DNA of 64,000 bases, taken from NCBI GenBank assembly GCA_049194865.1, contig JBLZWL010000129.1:62001-126000 (forward strand), given 5' to 3'. Source of the stretch: Myxococcus terminator_A (GTDB taxonomy: Bacteria; Myxococcota; Myxococcia; Myxococcales; Myxococcaceae). Within the stretch, counting starts at the first letter, position 1. Every line of letters begins with the position of its first letter. A model generated the notes under the pieces. That model was not told the origin of the DNA, did not search any database, and saw nothing but the letters and a program-made list of their open reading frames with translations. Below, in pieces: positions 40,951-49,863 of this stretch. The position numbers were made by a program, and so were the translations under genes.

Positions 40951-42710
40951 AGTCGTTCATGGGGGCGCTTCGCGCGGTGTTGCTGCTGGCGCCGATGATG
41001 GCGTGGGCGGGGCCGCACTATGTGGCATCACGGGACTGGGGCAGCTTCATCTGGTTGAGCACCTGGCTCGACGCGGGCCAGACGTACACCTTCGAGACGC
41101 GAGACCTGGCGGGCGCCGCGCCGGACACCGTGCTGCACGTGCTGCGCGACAGGAATGGCTGGAGTCAGGTGGCCGTGAGCGACGACTGCCAGGGAAACAC
41201 GCGCTCGTGTGTGACGTTCGTCGCGCCGGACTCCGGCTACTACCGCGTCTGGGTGCGCGCCTACGCGGATGGGCGCGGTGGCACGGCGAGCCTGTATCGC
41301 AACGGGACGCTGCTCCTGTCGCAGCAGCCCTTCGGCGGCGTGCCGCTCCTCTTCGCGTGGAATGCCAAGGAGACCTTCAGGGCCTCGGCCACCAGCCCCG
41401 GGGGAGGGGACCATCTGCTCTTCCTGCTGCGCTCCAATACCGAGTACCTCCAGCACGATGACGACAGCGGGCCGAAGTACTACCCGCTCGTCACCGCGAC
41501 GAGCACGCAGAACGTCGGCACGCAGCGCGTGGTGGTGGGTCGCTACCCGGGCAGCGCGGGCACGGCCACTTTCGTCCACGACGAGGAGCTCTGGTCCACC
41601 ATCTTCGACGACAACGACGGAGACGAGGACGGGCTCTCGGACTCGCTGGAGCCGCTCATCGGCCTGAGTGCGAACAACGAGGACTCGGATGGGGACTCGA
41701 TAGCGGACACGCTGGAGGTGTTCGGCAACGATGGCTTCTCCTTCTCCGAGTGGAGCAGCCCCACGGCGAGAGACCTCTACGTGGAGATCGACTGGATGCA
41801 GCACCCGACGAACCCGTACCTCACGCGGCAGCCCTACGCGGGCCTGGTGGCGGATGCGGCGGCGGTGTTCGCCCAGGAGACGGGCGGGAGTGTGCGGCTG
41901 CATGCCTTCATCGACAGCGTGCTGCCCTGGTACGAGGTGGTCTGCTACGGGAGCTGCCCTGGCGGCGTGGACTTCTACGCGCTGAAGCAGAGCGCGTTCT
42001 CGTCAGCGAATCCCGAGCGCCGGCCGTACTTCCACTACGCGATGTGGGCCAACCGGCACACGAGCCTCACGAGCTGCTCCTCCGGCAAGGCCGAGCTGCT
42101 GGGCAATGACATCATCATCAGCATGGGCTGCTTCAGCAGCCCGAGCATCCAGGAGCAGCGCGGCACCTTCATCCACGAGCTGGGCCACAACCTGGACCTG
42201 GACCACAACGGCAATGACGTGTCGGGGCAGTACAGCGTGGTGCACGACAGCGTGATGAACTACCGCTACCAGTTCGCGGGCGTGAGCAACTCGGGGTGGC
42301 ACTCGTACTCGTTCGGCGACAACGGGTGCGCGGCGTGTGGTTCGTCACCGAAGGCGGAGTGTGTCTCCTGCCGCGATGGCTTCCTGGGTTGCAGCTTCCC
42401 GGGTTGCGGCTCCTGCGACTGTGACGTGGGGGAGTGGGGCTCGCTGGAGCTCGACTTCTCCGACGACGGAGACGCGGACGACGGCGCGGAGCGTGTCTCG
42501 AAGCGCTCGGCCCTGACGCGCTATCTGCCGGACGACAAGGGCGGCCCCGCGCGCTTCCAGCCGAGGGTTCCGCATGAGGAGTCCTCACTGGCGCGACGAC
42601 GTGACGATGTCCTACGCAAGCGGGAGAGGCTCCTGTCGCGAGGCCGCGTGGAGGGACGCGACTTCCACGTGTCGGCGGATGGAGCGCTGCTGTACGCGGA
42701 GTGCCTCTGA
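40947..42710 (+). CDS. Secreted zinc metalloprotease, metzincin type
   Basis: The product has 587 residues and AGGGGGAG ahead of the start. MKSFMGALRAVLLLAPMMAW is the signal peptide. The first 200 residues look like a beta-sandwich (SFIWLSTWLDAGQTYTFETR). Calcium-type DxDxDG repeats follow (DDNDGDEDGLSD, EDSDGDSIADTLE). The catalytic motif is HELGHNLDLDH (His410, Glu411, His414, His420), the extended HExxHxxGxxH-like set with Asp in place of the usual Gly. SVMNYRYQF is the Met-turn. A Cys-rich patch (CAACGSSPKAECVSCRDGFL) and a basic C-terminus complete it. It should degrade extracellular protein, as expected of a predatory bacterium. Confidence 0.88.
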   Translation: MKSFMGALRAVLLLAPMMAWAGPHYVASRDWGSFIWLSTWLDAGQTYTFETRDLAGAAPDTVLHVLRDRNGWSQVAVSDDCQGNTRSCVTFVAPDSGYYRVWVRAYADGRGGTASLYRNGTLLLSQQPFGGVPLLFAWNAKETFRASATSPGGGDHLLFLLRSNTEYLQHDDDSGPKYYPLVTATSTQNVGTQRVVVGRYPGSAGTATFVHDEELWSTIFDDNDGDEDGLSDSLEPLIGLSANNEDSDGDSIADTLEVFGNDGFSFSEWSSPTARDLYVEIDWMQHPTNPYLTRQPYAGLVADAAAVFAQETGGSVRLHAFIDSVLPWYEVVCYGSCPGGVDFYALKQSAFSSANPERRPYFHYAMWANRHTSLTSCSSGKAELLGNDIIISMGCFSSPSIQEQRGTFIHELGHNLDLDHNGNDVSGQYSVVHDSVMNYRYQFAGVSNSGWHSYSFGDNGCAACGSSPKAECVSCRDGFLGCSFPGCGSCDCDVGEWGSLELDFSDDGDADDGAERVSKRSALTRYLPDDKGGPARFQPRVPHEESSLARRRDDVLRKRERLLSRGRVEGRDFHVSADGALLYAECL

Positions 42711-42718
42711 CCGGGTTC

Positions 42719-42725
42719 GAGGGAG
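42719..42725 (+). promoter_or_regulatory. Ribosome binding site for a TTG start
   Basis: GAGGGAG ends 8 bases before the TTG at 42734. The competing GTG at 42701 overlaps the previous stop and has its only purine run directly adjacent, so the TTG is preferred. Confidence 0.5.
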
Positions 42726-42733
42726 CACGCCCG

Positions 42734-43708
42734 TTGCGAAACACACGGACCTGGGTGCTGGGGCTCCTGCTGATGCAGAGCGCCTGTTGGCTGCGACCCG
42801 AGCCCCCATCGACGGACGCGGGGCCGGGTGTCGCCGCGCGGTCTGACGCCACCCTGGCTTCCTCGCCGGGAGAGGACCGTGAGCTGACGGATGGTGGCCT
42901 CGCCGCGTCTGGTGTGGCTTCACCGGACTCCAAGCGCGGACTCCCTGTGTCGAGCGGCTCAGCTCGGCCGTTGGAGTCGACGCCCGACGGAGGAACTCGC
43001 CCGTTGGAGGAGGCACCTGACGCGTGCGCGGACGTGTGGCGCGCGGCCCGGGTGGACGTGGCCTTCAAGGAGACGCCGGAGGCGCGCTCCATCGAGCGAA
43101 AGGGCCCACGATTGGAGCGACGGTTCACGGTGGCTCGACAGCTCCGAGGCGCGTACCGACATGGGGACCAGTGGGCCTCGGTGCTGGAGTACGAGTCCGG
43201 CGAGATGCGGGGTGGCGTGAGCTACGGGCTCACGGTGCCAGACGTCCTGGCGGACCTGACAGGGCGGACCGTGAGCTGGGCCAGCCACCGCGAGCCCGCG
43301 AGCTGCGTCTCCAGCGACGGAGACCATCCCGAGCTCCTCTCGGGCGACACGCTCCGCGACTCGGAGGGCCAGCTCCTGCTGCTCACGGTACCGAGCGCCC
43401 CCACCACACCGGACGGCGATGTGTTGCTTCCCCCGGGCCTCGTGCCAGAGCTGCGCGTCCGCTGGGAACTCGCGGGCTGTGAGCGGCGAAAAGACACCCG
43501 CACCCAGGGCGCGCGGCTTCGGTTCGAGGACGCCCGGAAGCGCGGTGCCTCACCCATCACCGTCTCCGTGGGAGAGACGAAGCGACTCGTGCTCGGCGGT
43601 GTCCGCCATGAGGTCCGCGTGGTGCGAGCACAGGCCGATACGTCGGACCGCTGCGGGCAGGCGGTGTTCACCGTGTTCCGCGAGGGGCTGCGCGAACAGC
43701 AACCGTGA
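42734..43708 (+). CDS. Hypothetical lipoprotein downstream of the metalloprotease
   Basis: The TTG at 42734 gives 324 residues starting RNTRTWVLGLLLMQSAC after the initiator, with lipobox QSAC. An N-terminal linker rich in Asp, Ala and Ser (about 22-95) precedes a folded part beginning DACADVWRAARVDVAFKETP. Other segments are RTVSWASHREPASCVSS and VGETKRLVLGGVRHEVRVVR. No family is recognised. It follows the metalloprotease by about 23 bp in the same direction and is probably the last gene of that transcript. Cysteines at several positions could form disulfides. A function connected with the protease is only a guess. Confidence 0.65.
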   Translation: MRNTRTWVLGLLLMQSACWLRPEPPSTDAGPGVAARSDATLASSPGEDRELTDGGLAASGVASPDSKRGLPVSSGSARPLESTPDGGTRPLEEAPDACADVWRAARVDVAFKETPEARSIERKGPRLERRFTVARQLRGAYRHGDQWASVLEYESGEMRGGVSYGLTVPDVLADLTGRTVSWASHREPASCVSSDGDHPELLSGDTLRDSEGQLLLLTVPSAPTTPDGDVLLPPGLVPELRVRWELAGCERRKDTRTQGARLRFEDARKRGASPITVSVGETKRLVLGGVRHEVRVVRAQADTSDRCGQAVFTVFREGLREQQP

Positions 43709-43727
43709 GTCCGCGACCGGGTGAGGC

Positions 43728-44258
43728 TCACTCGGCCACGTACAGTCGGCTCGGGGTGCCCTCGTAGTCGGTGATGCGCTCGAACTTCAGCCCGAGCCGC
43801 TCCGCGACGCGGAGGGAGGCCACGTTCTCGGGATGGATGATGGCGACCAGGGGGACGTCCGGGAGGTGTCGCCGGGCCTTCTCCACGGCGACGCGCGCGA
43901 CCTCCGTCGCATAGCCCGAGCCCTGCGTCTCGGGAGCGAGCCGGTACGCGAGGTTCAACACCGTCCGACCTTCAAACAGCTTGTGGCGCACGCCGCAGAC
44001 GCCCACGACGATGCCCGGTGCCTCGCGCCGCTCCACGGCCCAATACCCCACGCCGTGTTTCGCCCAGTCGCTCAGCCACAGCGCCAGCAACTCCTTCGCC
44101 GCGTCCAGCGTGCGCAAGGGGCCGGCGGGATTGAAGCGCGCCGTCTCCGGATTGCCATGGAGCCTGAACACCGCCTCCACGTCACTGTCGCGGAAGGGGC
44201 GAAGCAGCAGCCGTTCCGTCGTCGTGCTCTCGAAGCCCTGAAGCATGGTGGGCATCAT
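43728..44258 (-). CDS. GNAT-family N-acetyltransferase, RimJ/RimL-like
   Basis: The protein has 176 residues. TTTERLLLRPFRDSDVEAVF opens the fold. GIVVGVCGVRHKLFEGRTVL and NLAYRLAPETQGSGYATEVA cover the acetyl-CoA site, with Q-x-x-G-x-A in QGSGYA. VPLVAIIHPENVASLRVAER and LGLKFER close the domain. This is the RimJ/RimL subfamily, whose known members acetylate ribosomal protein N-termini or small molecules. The substrate here is unknown. Two ATG codons close together (44258 and 44249) leave the start slightly uncertain. Confidence 0.87.
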   Translation of the reverse strand: MMPTMLQGFESTTTERLLLRPFRDSDVEAVFRLHGNPETARFNPAGPLRTLDAAKELLALWLSDWAKHGVGYWAVERREAPGIVVGVCGVRHKLFEGRTVLNLAYRLAPETQGSGYATEVARVAVEKARRHLPDVPLVAIIHPENVASLRVAERLGLKFERITDYEGTPSRLYVAE

Positions 44259-44307
44259 GTTCCGCGTCGCTCACCCACGCACGCGGGTTCGTCGCTTCGT
44301 GCGCGCC

Positions 44308-45132
44308 TCAGCGAGGCAGCGTGCTCAGTCGAGGGACTGGAGGGAGGGCCGCGAGGGTGGCGGTGAGGTCCCCGCTCAGACGATGGAATGCCCGCAGGAA
44401 GGTGAGGGCTGGCTCGCGGGTCGATGCGGGGTCCCCGGTGGGCTTGCTCGATTGAGGAGGCCAGGGGCGGACGCCAACGTCATCCAGGAAGGTGAGCACA
44501 TCATGCACCCCCATCAGCAACCGGGGAGTCTTGTGTCCATGGAGCACCACGTGACGTCGGCCGTCGTGTCCGTGCTTCCAGCTCCAACTGCTGGCGCCGG
44601 CCCGCTTGAGATAGCCGTTGAACGCTTTCTGCCCGCCGGGGATTCGCAGCAGTCCGCGAAGGATTTGCGCCATCACCCCGCGGTCCGAGAGGGGCTTTCT
44701 CCTCCACGGGGTCCTGTTGACGCCCCATCCTCGCGGGAGGTCGATGGTGCTCAGGAAGTGCTCCTTCCCCTTCAAGTGGGCGAGCCCGTGACGTCCGATG
44801 AGGCCCTCCGGGAGCGTCTTGCGTATCAGCTCCACGCGCAGGTCGCGGGGCTCGTCCAAAGTCCGTCGCTTCGCCCAGCGGATGAAGGGATTGACCTTGT
44901 CCCCGTCTCGTCGCCGCGCCACCACCCACCCCAGCTCCAAGGATGCGTCTTCATCCAGCTCAGCGCAGTCCTCGGCGAGCTCGGGGTCCCTGATGAGCTG
45001 GGCGACCCGGGTCTTCGCCGTGCGGCGGGCGCTCCGTGTCACGTTCGCGCGGTTCTCGCGCGCCTGCTGACGCTTCGTGGATGGCAACAGACTGCGTGCC
45101 ATCTCGAATGCCTTGTCTTTGCCACGGCGCAT
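44308..45132 (-). CDS. Uncharacterised basic protein, 274 aa
   Basis: The product begins MRRGKDKAFEMARSLLPSTK with a strongly basic N-terminus (QQARENRANVTRSARRTAKT). It is hydrophilic, without signal peptide or membrane segment. DEDASLELGWVVARRRDGDK, NPFIRWAKRRTLDEPRDLR, KGKEHFLSTIDLPRGWGVNR and RRHVVLHGHKTPRLLMGVHD are its recognisable blocks; the last contains a His-rich HGHDGRRHVVLHGHK stretch. No domain is recognised. Its basic character suggests nucleic-acid contact. It is 53 bp from pilT on the same strand, but nothing shows a shared transcript. Frame and codon use are as for a real gene. Confidence 0.55.
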   Translation of the reverse strand: MRRGKDKAFEMARSLLPSTKRQQARENRANVTRSARRTAKTRVAQLIRDPELAEDCAELDEDASLELGWVVARRRDGDKVNPFIRWAKRRTLDEPRDLRVELIRKTLPEGLIGRHGLAHLKGKEHFLSTIDLPRGWGVNRTPWRRKPLSDRGVMAQILRGLLRIPGGQKAFNGYLKRAGASSWSWKHGHDGRRHVVLHGHKTPRLLMGVHDVLTFLDDVGVRPWPPQSSKPTGDPASTREPALTFLRAFHRLSGDLTATLAALPPVPRLSTLPR

Positions 45133-45185
45133 TCTGGGGCTCCTGGGAGCCCCAGCGACGCCATGGCTTCGGAGTCCTGACGCGA

Positions 45186-46292
45186 CTACGCCTTCATCGA
45201 CTCCGGCAGCACCCAGTCCGGCTTGAGCCGCTGGATGACCTTGGCCAGGTTCTCCTTGTCCTGGGCCTTCTCCAGCGCGGCGTCGGGCGTGATGATGTTG
45301 TCGCGCACCAGCCGCTCCAGGTGCATGTCGAGCGTCTGCATGCCCTGGCCCTGGCCCGCCTGCATCTTGGACGCAATCTGGAAGACCTTGCCCTCGCGAA
45401 TCATCGCGGCGATGGCCGCGCCGCCCACCAGGATTTCCAGCGCCGCGACGCGGCCCTTGCCGTCCGCCGTCTTGATGAGCTGCTGCGCGACGATGCCCGC
45501 CAGGCTCTCCGCCAGCATGCCTCGCACCTGCGCCTGCTCGTCGGCGGGGAACGAGTTGATGATGCGGTCGATGGTCGCCGGAGCGCTGTTGGTGTGCACC
45601 GTGGCGAACACCAGCACGCCGAAGCTCGCCAGCTGGAGCGCCAGCTTCATCGTCTCGTTGGTGCGAAGCTCGCCGATGAGGATGACGTTCGGGTCCTCGC
45701 GGCCCGCCGAGCGGATGGCCGTGGCGAAGCTGGACGCGTGTGGCCCCACCTCGCGGTGCGTCACCTGCGCCCGCGCGGACTCGTGCACGAACTCCACCGG
45801 GTCCTCGACGGTGAGGATGTGCGCGGGGCGCGTCTGGTTGATGTGGTTCACCATGCCCGCGAGCGTCGTGGACTTGCCGCTGCCCGTGGGGCCCGTCACC
45901 AGTACCAGCCCGCTGCGGCGCTCGGCCAGCTTGCGGACGATTTCGGGCGTCTTGAGGTCATCCAGCGTGAGGACCTTGCTGGGGATGGTGCGGAACACCG
46001 CGCCCAGGCCTGTCTGCTTGTAGAAGTAGTTCGCGCGGAAGCGGGCCTTGGTCCCGTAGCCGTAGGCGAAGTCGAGGTCCAGCTCCTCGACAATCTGCTT
46101 CTTCTGCGCCGGGTTGATGAGCTCGAACAGGAGCCCTTCGATTTCCTGGGGCGTGAGGGCGGACTCGCGCAGCGGCGTCAGCTCGCCACGGATGCGGCCC
46201 ATGGGGGGATAGCCGGTGCTCAGGTGCAGGTCGCTGCCCTTCTGCTCCAGCAGCATGTCGAAGAGCGCGGCGATGCGCGGCGTGGTGCTCAT
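45186..46292 (-). CDS. pilT: Type IV pilus twitching motility ATPase PilT
   Basis: The product has 368 residues and typical PilT motifs: FDMLLEQKGSDLHLSTGYPP, Walker A LVTGPTGSGKSTTLAGMVNH, Asp box ILTVEDPVEFVHESARAQVT, HREVGPHASSFATAIRSAGR, Walker B VILIGELRTNETMKLALQLA and His box FGVLVFATVHTNSAPATIDR. The Glu of Walker B and the His of the His box are both present. PilT drives retraction of type IV pili, which powers S-motility and twitching in myxobacteria. The paralogue upstream ends 1 bp before its start, so both share an operon. Main pilin operons are not in the window, so this is an additional PilT. Confidence 0.93.
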   Translation of the reverse strand: MSTTPRIAALFDMLLEQKGSDLHLSTGYPPMGRIRGELTPLRESALTPQEIEGLLFELINPAQKKQIVEELDLDFAYGYGTKARFRANYFYKQTGLGAVFRTIPSKVLTLDDLKTPEIVRKLAERRSGLVLVTGPTGSGKSTTLAGMVNHINQTRPAHILTVEDPVEFVHESARAQVTHREVGPHASSFATAIRSAGREDPNVILIGELRTNETMKLALQLASFGVLVFATVHTNSAPATIDRIINSFPADEQAQVRGMLAESLAGIVAQQLIKTADGKGRVAALEILVGGAAIAAMIREGKVFQIASKMQAGQGQGMQTLDMHLERLVRDNIITPDAALEKAQDKENLAKVIQRLKPDWVLPESMKA

Positions 46293-46293
46293 C

Positions 46294-48072
46294 TCAGCCG
46301 CCCTTCCTTCCCATCAGCGAGCCCATCTTGCTGAGCAGCCGGGCGCTGTCCTGTTGCGTCTCCGGCGCGTTCACGGCCGTCGTGCCCGGCCTCTTGCCCG
46401 TCACCACCGCCTCCAGCTCGTCCGGGTTGTCCACGAAGCCCTTGGCCACTTCCAGCTTCACCTTCTGCGAGCGCACCAGGTCCGCCATCGAGTCCTCGAA
46501 GCGGATGATGCCCAGGCTCTTGCCGCGCTGCTGGAGCGAGGGAATCTGGTACGTCTTGTTGTCGCGGATGAGGTTGCCCAGCGCCACCGAGCCGGGCAGC
46601 ACCTCCGCCGCGGCCACCATGCTCTTGCCGTCCGCGCTCGCCATCAGCCGCTGGCTGACGATGAGGCGCAGGCCGCTCGACAGCGACAGGCGCACCTGCT
46701 GCTGGTCCGCCGGGGGGAAGAGGTCGATGAGCCGGTCAATCGTCTTCGCCGCGCTCGGCGTGTTCATGGTGCTGATGAGCAGGTGGCCCGTCTCCGCGGC
46801 GGCCAGCGCCATGCGCACCGTCTCCGTGTCGCGCAGCTCGCCCACCACGATGACGTCCGGGTCCTCGCGCAAGCTGCCCTTGAGCGCGCTGGCGAACGTC
46901 CTCGTGTGCGCTCCCACTTCGCGCTGGCTGATGAGCGCCTTCTTGCGCGGGTGGACGAACTCCACCGGGTCCTCCACCGTGAGCACGTGGTGGGACGTCT
47001 CGCGGTTGATGAGGTCCACCAGCGCCGCCAGGGTGCTCGTCTTGCCGTGGCCGGACGGGCCCGTGACGACGATGAGGCCCTGGTGGTGGTGGGTCGCCTT
47101 GGCGATCTCCGGGGGCAGCCCCAGCGACTCCAGCGTGGGGATGTCGCGCGCAATCACCCGGAAGGTGCCCTTGAGGCCCGTGCGGTGGCGCGAGACGTTG
47201 ACGCGGAAGCGCCCCATCTCCGGCGAGTCGAGCGAGAAGTCACAGCTCCCCTCGCGCTCCAGCACCGGGCGCAGTCGCTCCGGCACCACCGGCATCAACA
47301 TGCCCTCCACCCGCGCCGCGTCCAGCGCGCTGCCCTGGGGCACCAGGTCTCCGGCGAGGCGGAAGAGCACGGGGCGCTCGGCCACGACGTGCACGTCGCT
47401 GGCGCGGCTGCTGCGCCCCTGCTCCAGCACGACGGCCAGGTCCCTGGCTCCACCCGACATGCGCGACATCGCGAGCGAGCGCGCGGCCTCCTGGGCACCC
47501 GTGGGCGTGGACCCGGCGCTCTGCGGCGCGGCGGCGGGAGCCGAGGGAGCGGGGGCATATCCGGCCGAGGGCGCGGCGGCCGGCGCGGGCGAATACCCGG
47601 GCGAGGGCGCGGTGGCCGGCGTGGACGCATACCCGCCCGAGGGCGCGGCGACCGGCGCGGCATATCCCGGGGCGGCGGCTGGGGCCGCACGTGCCGCTGG
47701 GGCCGGAGCCACTGGCGCTGGAGCCGCCTGCGGGGTAGCGGGCTGCGGAGCGGCGGGCGCGGTGGCGGCGTCCGCCGCGCGCGACAGCCGCAGGTGCATC
47801 AGGTCCCCTCGACGCATGGCGGCGATGGACAGCGCGCCCAGGCCGTTGGCGTTGACTGACCAGTTCGAGGGTGAGTCGGAGACGCTGGACGCTCGAGCGA
47901 CTCCCACCATGGCCTGGAGGGCTCGGACGACGTCCTCGGTCGTCACCGCGGCGGGGTCCAACGGCTCGTAGCCGTTGCTACCGCGAATCATGGGAGGGCG
48001 CCCGGTGGCCAGGGTCAGCTCCGTCACTCCAGGCCGCGACAGATGGCGCAACAGCTCAGCAAGGGGTCTCAT
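46294..48072 (-). CDS. PilT/PilU-like ATPase with Ala/Pro-rich linker
   Basis: The ATG at 48072 gives 592 residues. An N-terminal domain (about 1-105) with PLAELLRHLSRPGVTELTLA and RPPMIRGSNGYEPLDPAA recalls a PilT N-terminus. An Ala/Pro/Gly/Tyr-rich linker (about 105-215, repeats such as PSPGYSPAPAAAPSAGYAPA) follows. The ATPase region shows VVLEQGRSSRASDVHVVAER, Walker A VVTGPSGHGKTSTLAALVDL, Asp box VLTVEDPVEFVHPRKKALIS, Walker B VIVVGELRDTETVRMALAAA and His box TGHLLISTMNTPSAAKTIDR, where the usual His of ATVHTN is replaced by Met. It is co-transcribed with PilT and could modulate retraction. An extra N-terminal domain separates it from ordinary PilU. Confidence 0.85.
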   Translation of the reverse strand: MRPLAELLRHLSRPGVTELTLATGRPPMIRGSNGYEPLDPAAVTTEDVVRALQAMVGVARASSVSDSPSNWSVNANGLGALSIAAMRRGDLMHLRLSRAADAATAPAAPQPATPQAAPAPVAPAPAARAAPAAAPGYAAPVAAPSGGYASTPATAPSPGYSPAPAAAPSAGYAPAPSAPAAAPQSAGSTPTGAQEAARSLAMSRMSGGARDLAVVLEQGRSSRASDVHVVAERPVLFRLAGDLVPQGSALDAARVEGMLMPVVPERLRPVLEREGSCDFSLDSPEMGRFRVNVSRHRTGLKGTFRVIARDIPTLESLGLPPEIAKATHHHQGLIVVTGPSGHGKTSTLAALVDLINRETSHHVLTVEDPVEFVHPRKKALISQREVGAHTRTFASALKGSLREDPDVIVVGELRDTETVRMALAAAETGHLLISTMNTPSAAKTIDRLIDLFPPADQQQVRLSLSSGLRLIVSQRLMASADGKSMVAAAEVLPGSVALGNLIRDNKTYQIPSLQQRGKSLGIIRFEDSMADLVRSQKVKLEVAKGFVDNPDELEAVVTGKRPGTTAVNAPETQQDSARLLSKMGSLMGRKGG

Positions 48073-48276
48073 GCGGATTCGAACTCGGGCCGTGACGGAG
48101 CGCGGGGGACCGCAGGATAGTCGACATTGACGCAAAAGCGCCCACCCCTGGACGGACGTCCCACGCCTCGCCTCGCGCAGTGGGCCCCACACCCACCCCG
48201 ACGAGGGGGCAAGTCACTCCTGCCTGGGTGGAAGAGGGGAGCTCCGGAGCCTGGGAGGCCCGCTCGGAGCAATGGC

Positions 48277-48301
48277 GGCGGGAGGCGAACGACCTCCCGC
48301 C
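48277..48301 (-). terminator. Terminator of the GNAT gene
   Basis: GGCGGGAGG (48277-48285) pairs with CCTCCCGCC (48293-48301) around a 7-nt loop, 16 bp past the stop of the minus-strand acetyltransferase. There is no obvious T-tract. Confidence 0.55.
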
Positions 48302-48317
48302 AGCCAGGGTGCGCGAA

Positions 48318-48863
48318 CTACAGCTCGCGGGACATCAGGAGCCGGAGCTTGCCGGACTTCTTGGACACCACCGTGGCCACGGTGGTGAAGCCCGCCTTGC
48401 GGTAGAAGCTCACCGCGGGGGCGTTGGACGGGTCCACGCGCAGCGCAATCGTCTTGCGGTACATGTCCCGCGCGGCCCGGAGCGCCTGCTCCAGCACCAC
48501 GGCGCCCAGGCCCTTCTTGCGCAGCTCCGGCTTCACCACGATGTTGCGCAGGTAGGCGGCGCCGGGCACCGGGCCGTCGCGCTCCACCGTGACGTAGCCG
48601 ACGATCTGCGTCTGCAGCTTGGCCACGTGGATGTAGGGCTTGAGCTGGGCCAGGGCCTTGAGGCTGTCCTCCTGCGTCTCACCCCGGCTCTTCCAGGGCT
48701 CGGAGCTGGCGCGCAGGGCCGCCACCGCCGTCATGTCTTCGTCGGTGGGCAGGGTGAACTTCACCGCCGCCGTCAGGTCATTGGGGGAGCCCACCGCCGC
48801 TTCCAGCACCGGGGCTGGGGCCATCTCCACGCCCGGGTCCACCTGCTTCATCGTCATCGCCAT
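48318..48863 (-). CDS. GNAT-family N-acetyltransferase
   Basis: The open frame gives 181 residues. AVKFTLPTDEDMTAVAALRA begins the domain, AAYLRNIVVKPELRKKGLGA forms the acetyl-CoA binding loop (R/Q-x-x-G-x-G/A pattern as RKKGLGA), and IALRVDPSNAPAVSFYRKAG with FTTVATVV closes the fold. The start is ambiguous among three ATG codons at 48863, 48857 and 48851. GGAGGAG is adjacent to the first and 6 bases before the second, so 48857 (MTMKQVDPG) fits best. Small-molecule or protein substrate is unknown. Confidence 0.85.
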   Translation of the reverse strand: MAMTMKQVDPGVEMAPAPVLEAAVGSPNDLTAAVKFTLPTDEDMTAVAALRASSEPWKSRGETQEDSLKALAQLKPYIHVAKLQTQIVGYVTVERDGPVPGAAYLRNIVVKPELRKKGLGAVVLEQALRAARDMYRKTIALRVDPSNAPAVSFYRKAGFTTVATVVSKKSGKLRLLMSREL

Positions 48864-49143
48864 CTCCTCCGTCGCGCTGCGATCCTAACCGCACCCCCAC
48901 CACCGGTGCACGCGGTGATTCCGCGCACATTGTCTTCCCAAGTGAGGAGATTGCCTCCCCCGCGAATGTGAGGGCCGGATTCCGGTCAACCCCAGCAGGG
49001 CCCGCCCCATTCCAAGAATGGGCATCGCTTCCACGGCTGGCACCCAGCCGGCCTTCCGCGCCGGGCGCCTTCCCACTATAAAACCCTGGTCGTTCACGGA
49101 GGGCTGGCCTCCTCATCCCGACCCCGCCCGCCCGAGTCATCCC

Positions 49144-49863
49144 TTGCAACTCAACCACGCCCAGCGAGAGCTGACGCTCAAGATCGTCTACTACGGGCCC
49201 GGCCTCAGCGGGAAGACGACGAATCTGCGCCAGCTCCACGCCCGGGCGTCCCCGGAGGTCCGGGGCCGGCTGCTGACGGTGGACACGCACGACGACCGGA
49301 CGCTGTTCTTCGATCTGCTGCCTGTCTTCTTCTCCACGTCGTCCGGCTTCAAGGTGAAGGTGAAGCTCTTCACCGTGCCCGGGCAGGTCATCCACAACGC
49401 CACCCGGCGCATCGTGCTCCAGGGCGCGGACGCGGTGGTGTTCATCGCGGACAGCCGGCACGGCGCGACGGCGGAGAACAACGCCTACTGGCGCAACCTG
49501 CAGGACAACATGAAGGAGAACGGGCTGGACGTGGACCAGGTGCCCGTCGTCATCCAGTTCAACAAGCGGGACTTGCCCGACGCGCGCACGGACGCGGAGC
49601 TGGAGGAGGCGCGCAAGCGCGGCGGCGAGGCCGTCGTCGGCGCGGTGGCGCTCAAGGGCGAGGGCGTGCTGGAGACCTTCCACGCCGTGGCGCAGGCGGC
49701 CTACCGGCGGCTGGACGCCCGGGCGCACCTGGCGCGCAACGTGGGGCTGACCGAGGCGGAGTTCCTCTCCCAGGTCTTCGGGCGGATGGACCTGTCTGGC
49801 ACCACGCTGGCCGGCCGCTACACGGCGGTGGGGCGGGACGAGCATCTGGGGGGCGGGCGATGA
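49144..49863 (+). CDS. MglA-family small Ras-like GTPase
   Basis: The TTG at 49144 gives 239 residues starting QLNHAQRELTLKIVYYGPGL after the initiator; the upstream extension to an ATG at 49018 has no MglA similarity. G1 is GPGLSGKTT (residues 18-26). LTVDTHDDRTLFFDLLPVFF follows with the MglA-specific TxxDRTLFFD. G3 is FTVPGQVIHNATRRIVLQGA and G4 is VVIQFNKRDLPDA. The protein is about 40 residues longer than MglA (195 aa), with a C-terminal tail rich in Ala, Leu and Gly. MglA switches the polarity of motility in myxobacteria. There is no MglB partner next door. Its stop overlaps the ATG of the histidine kinase (ATGA). Confidence 0.88.
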   Translation: MQLNHAQRELTLKIVYYGPGLSGKTTNLRQLHARASPEVRGRLLTVDTHDDRTLFFDLLPVFFSTSSGFKVKVKLFTVPGQVIHNATRRIVLQGADAVVFIADSRHGATAENNAYWRNLQDNMKENGLDVDQVPVVIQFNKRDLPDARTDAELEEARKRGGEAVVGAVALKGEGVLETFHAVAQAAYRRLDARAHLARNVGLTEAEFLSQVFGRMDLSGTTLAGRYTAVGRDEHLGGGR

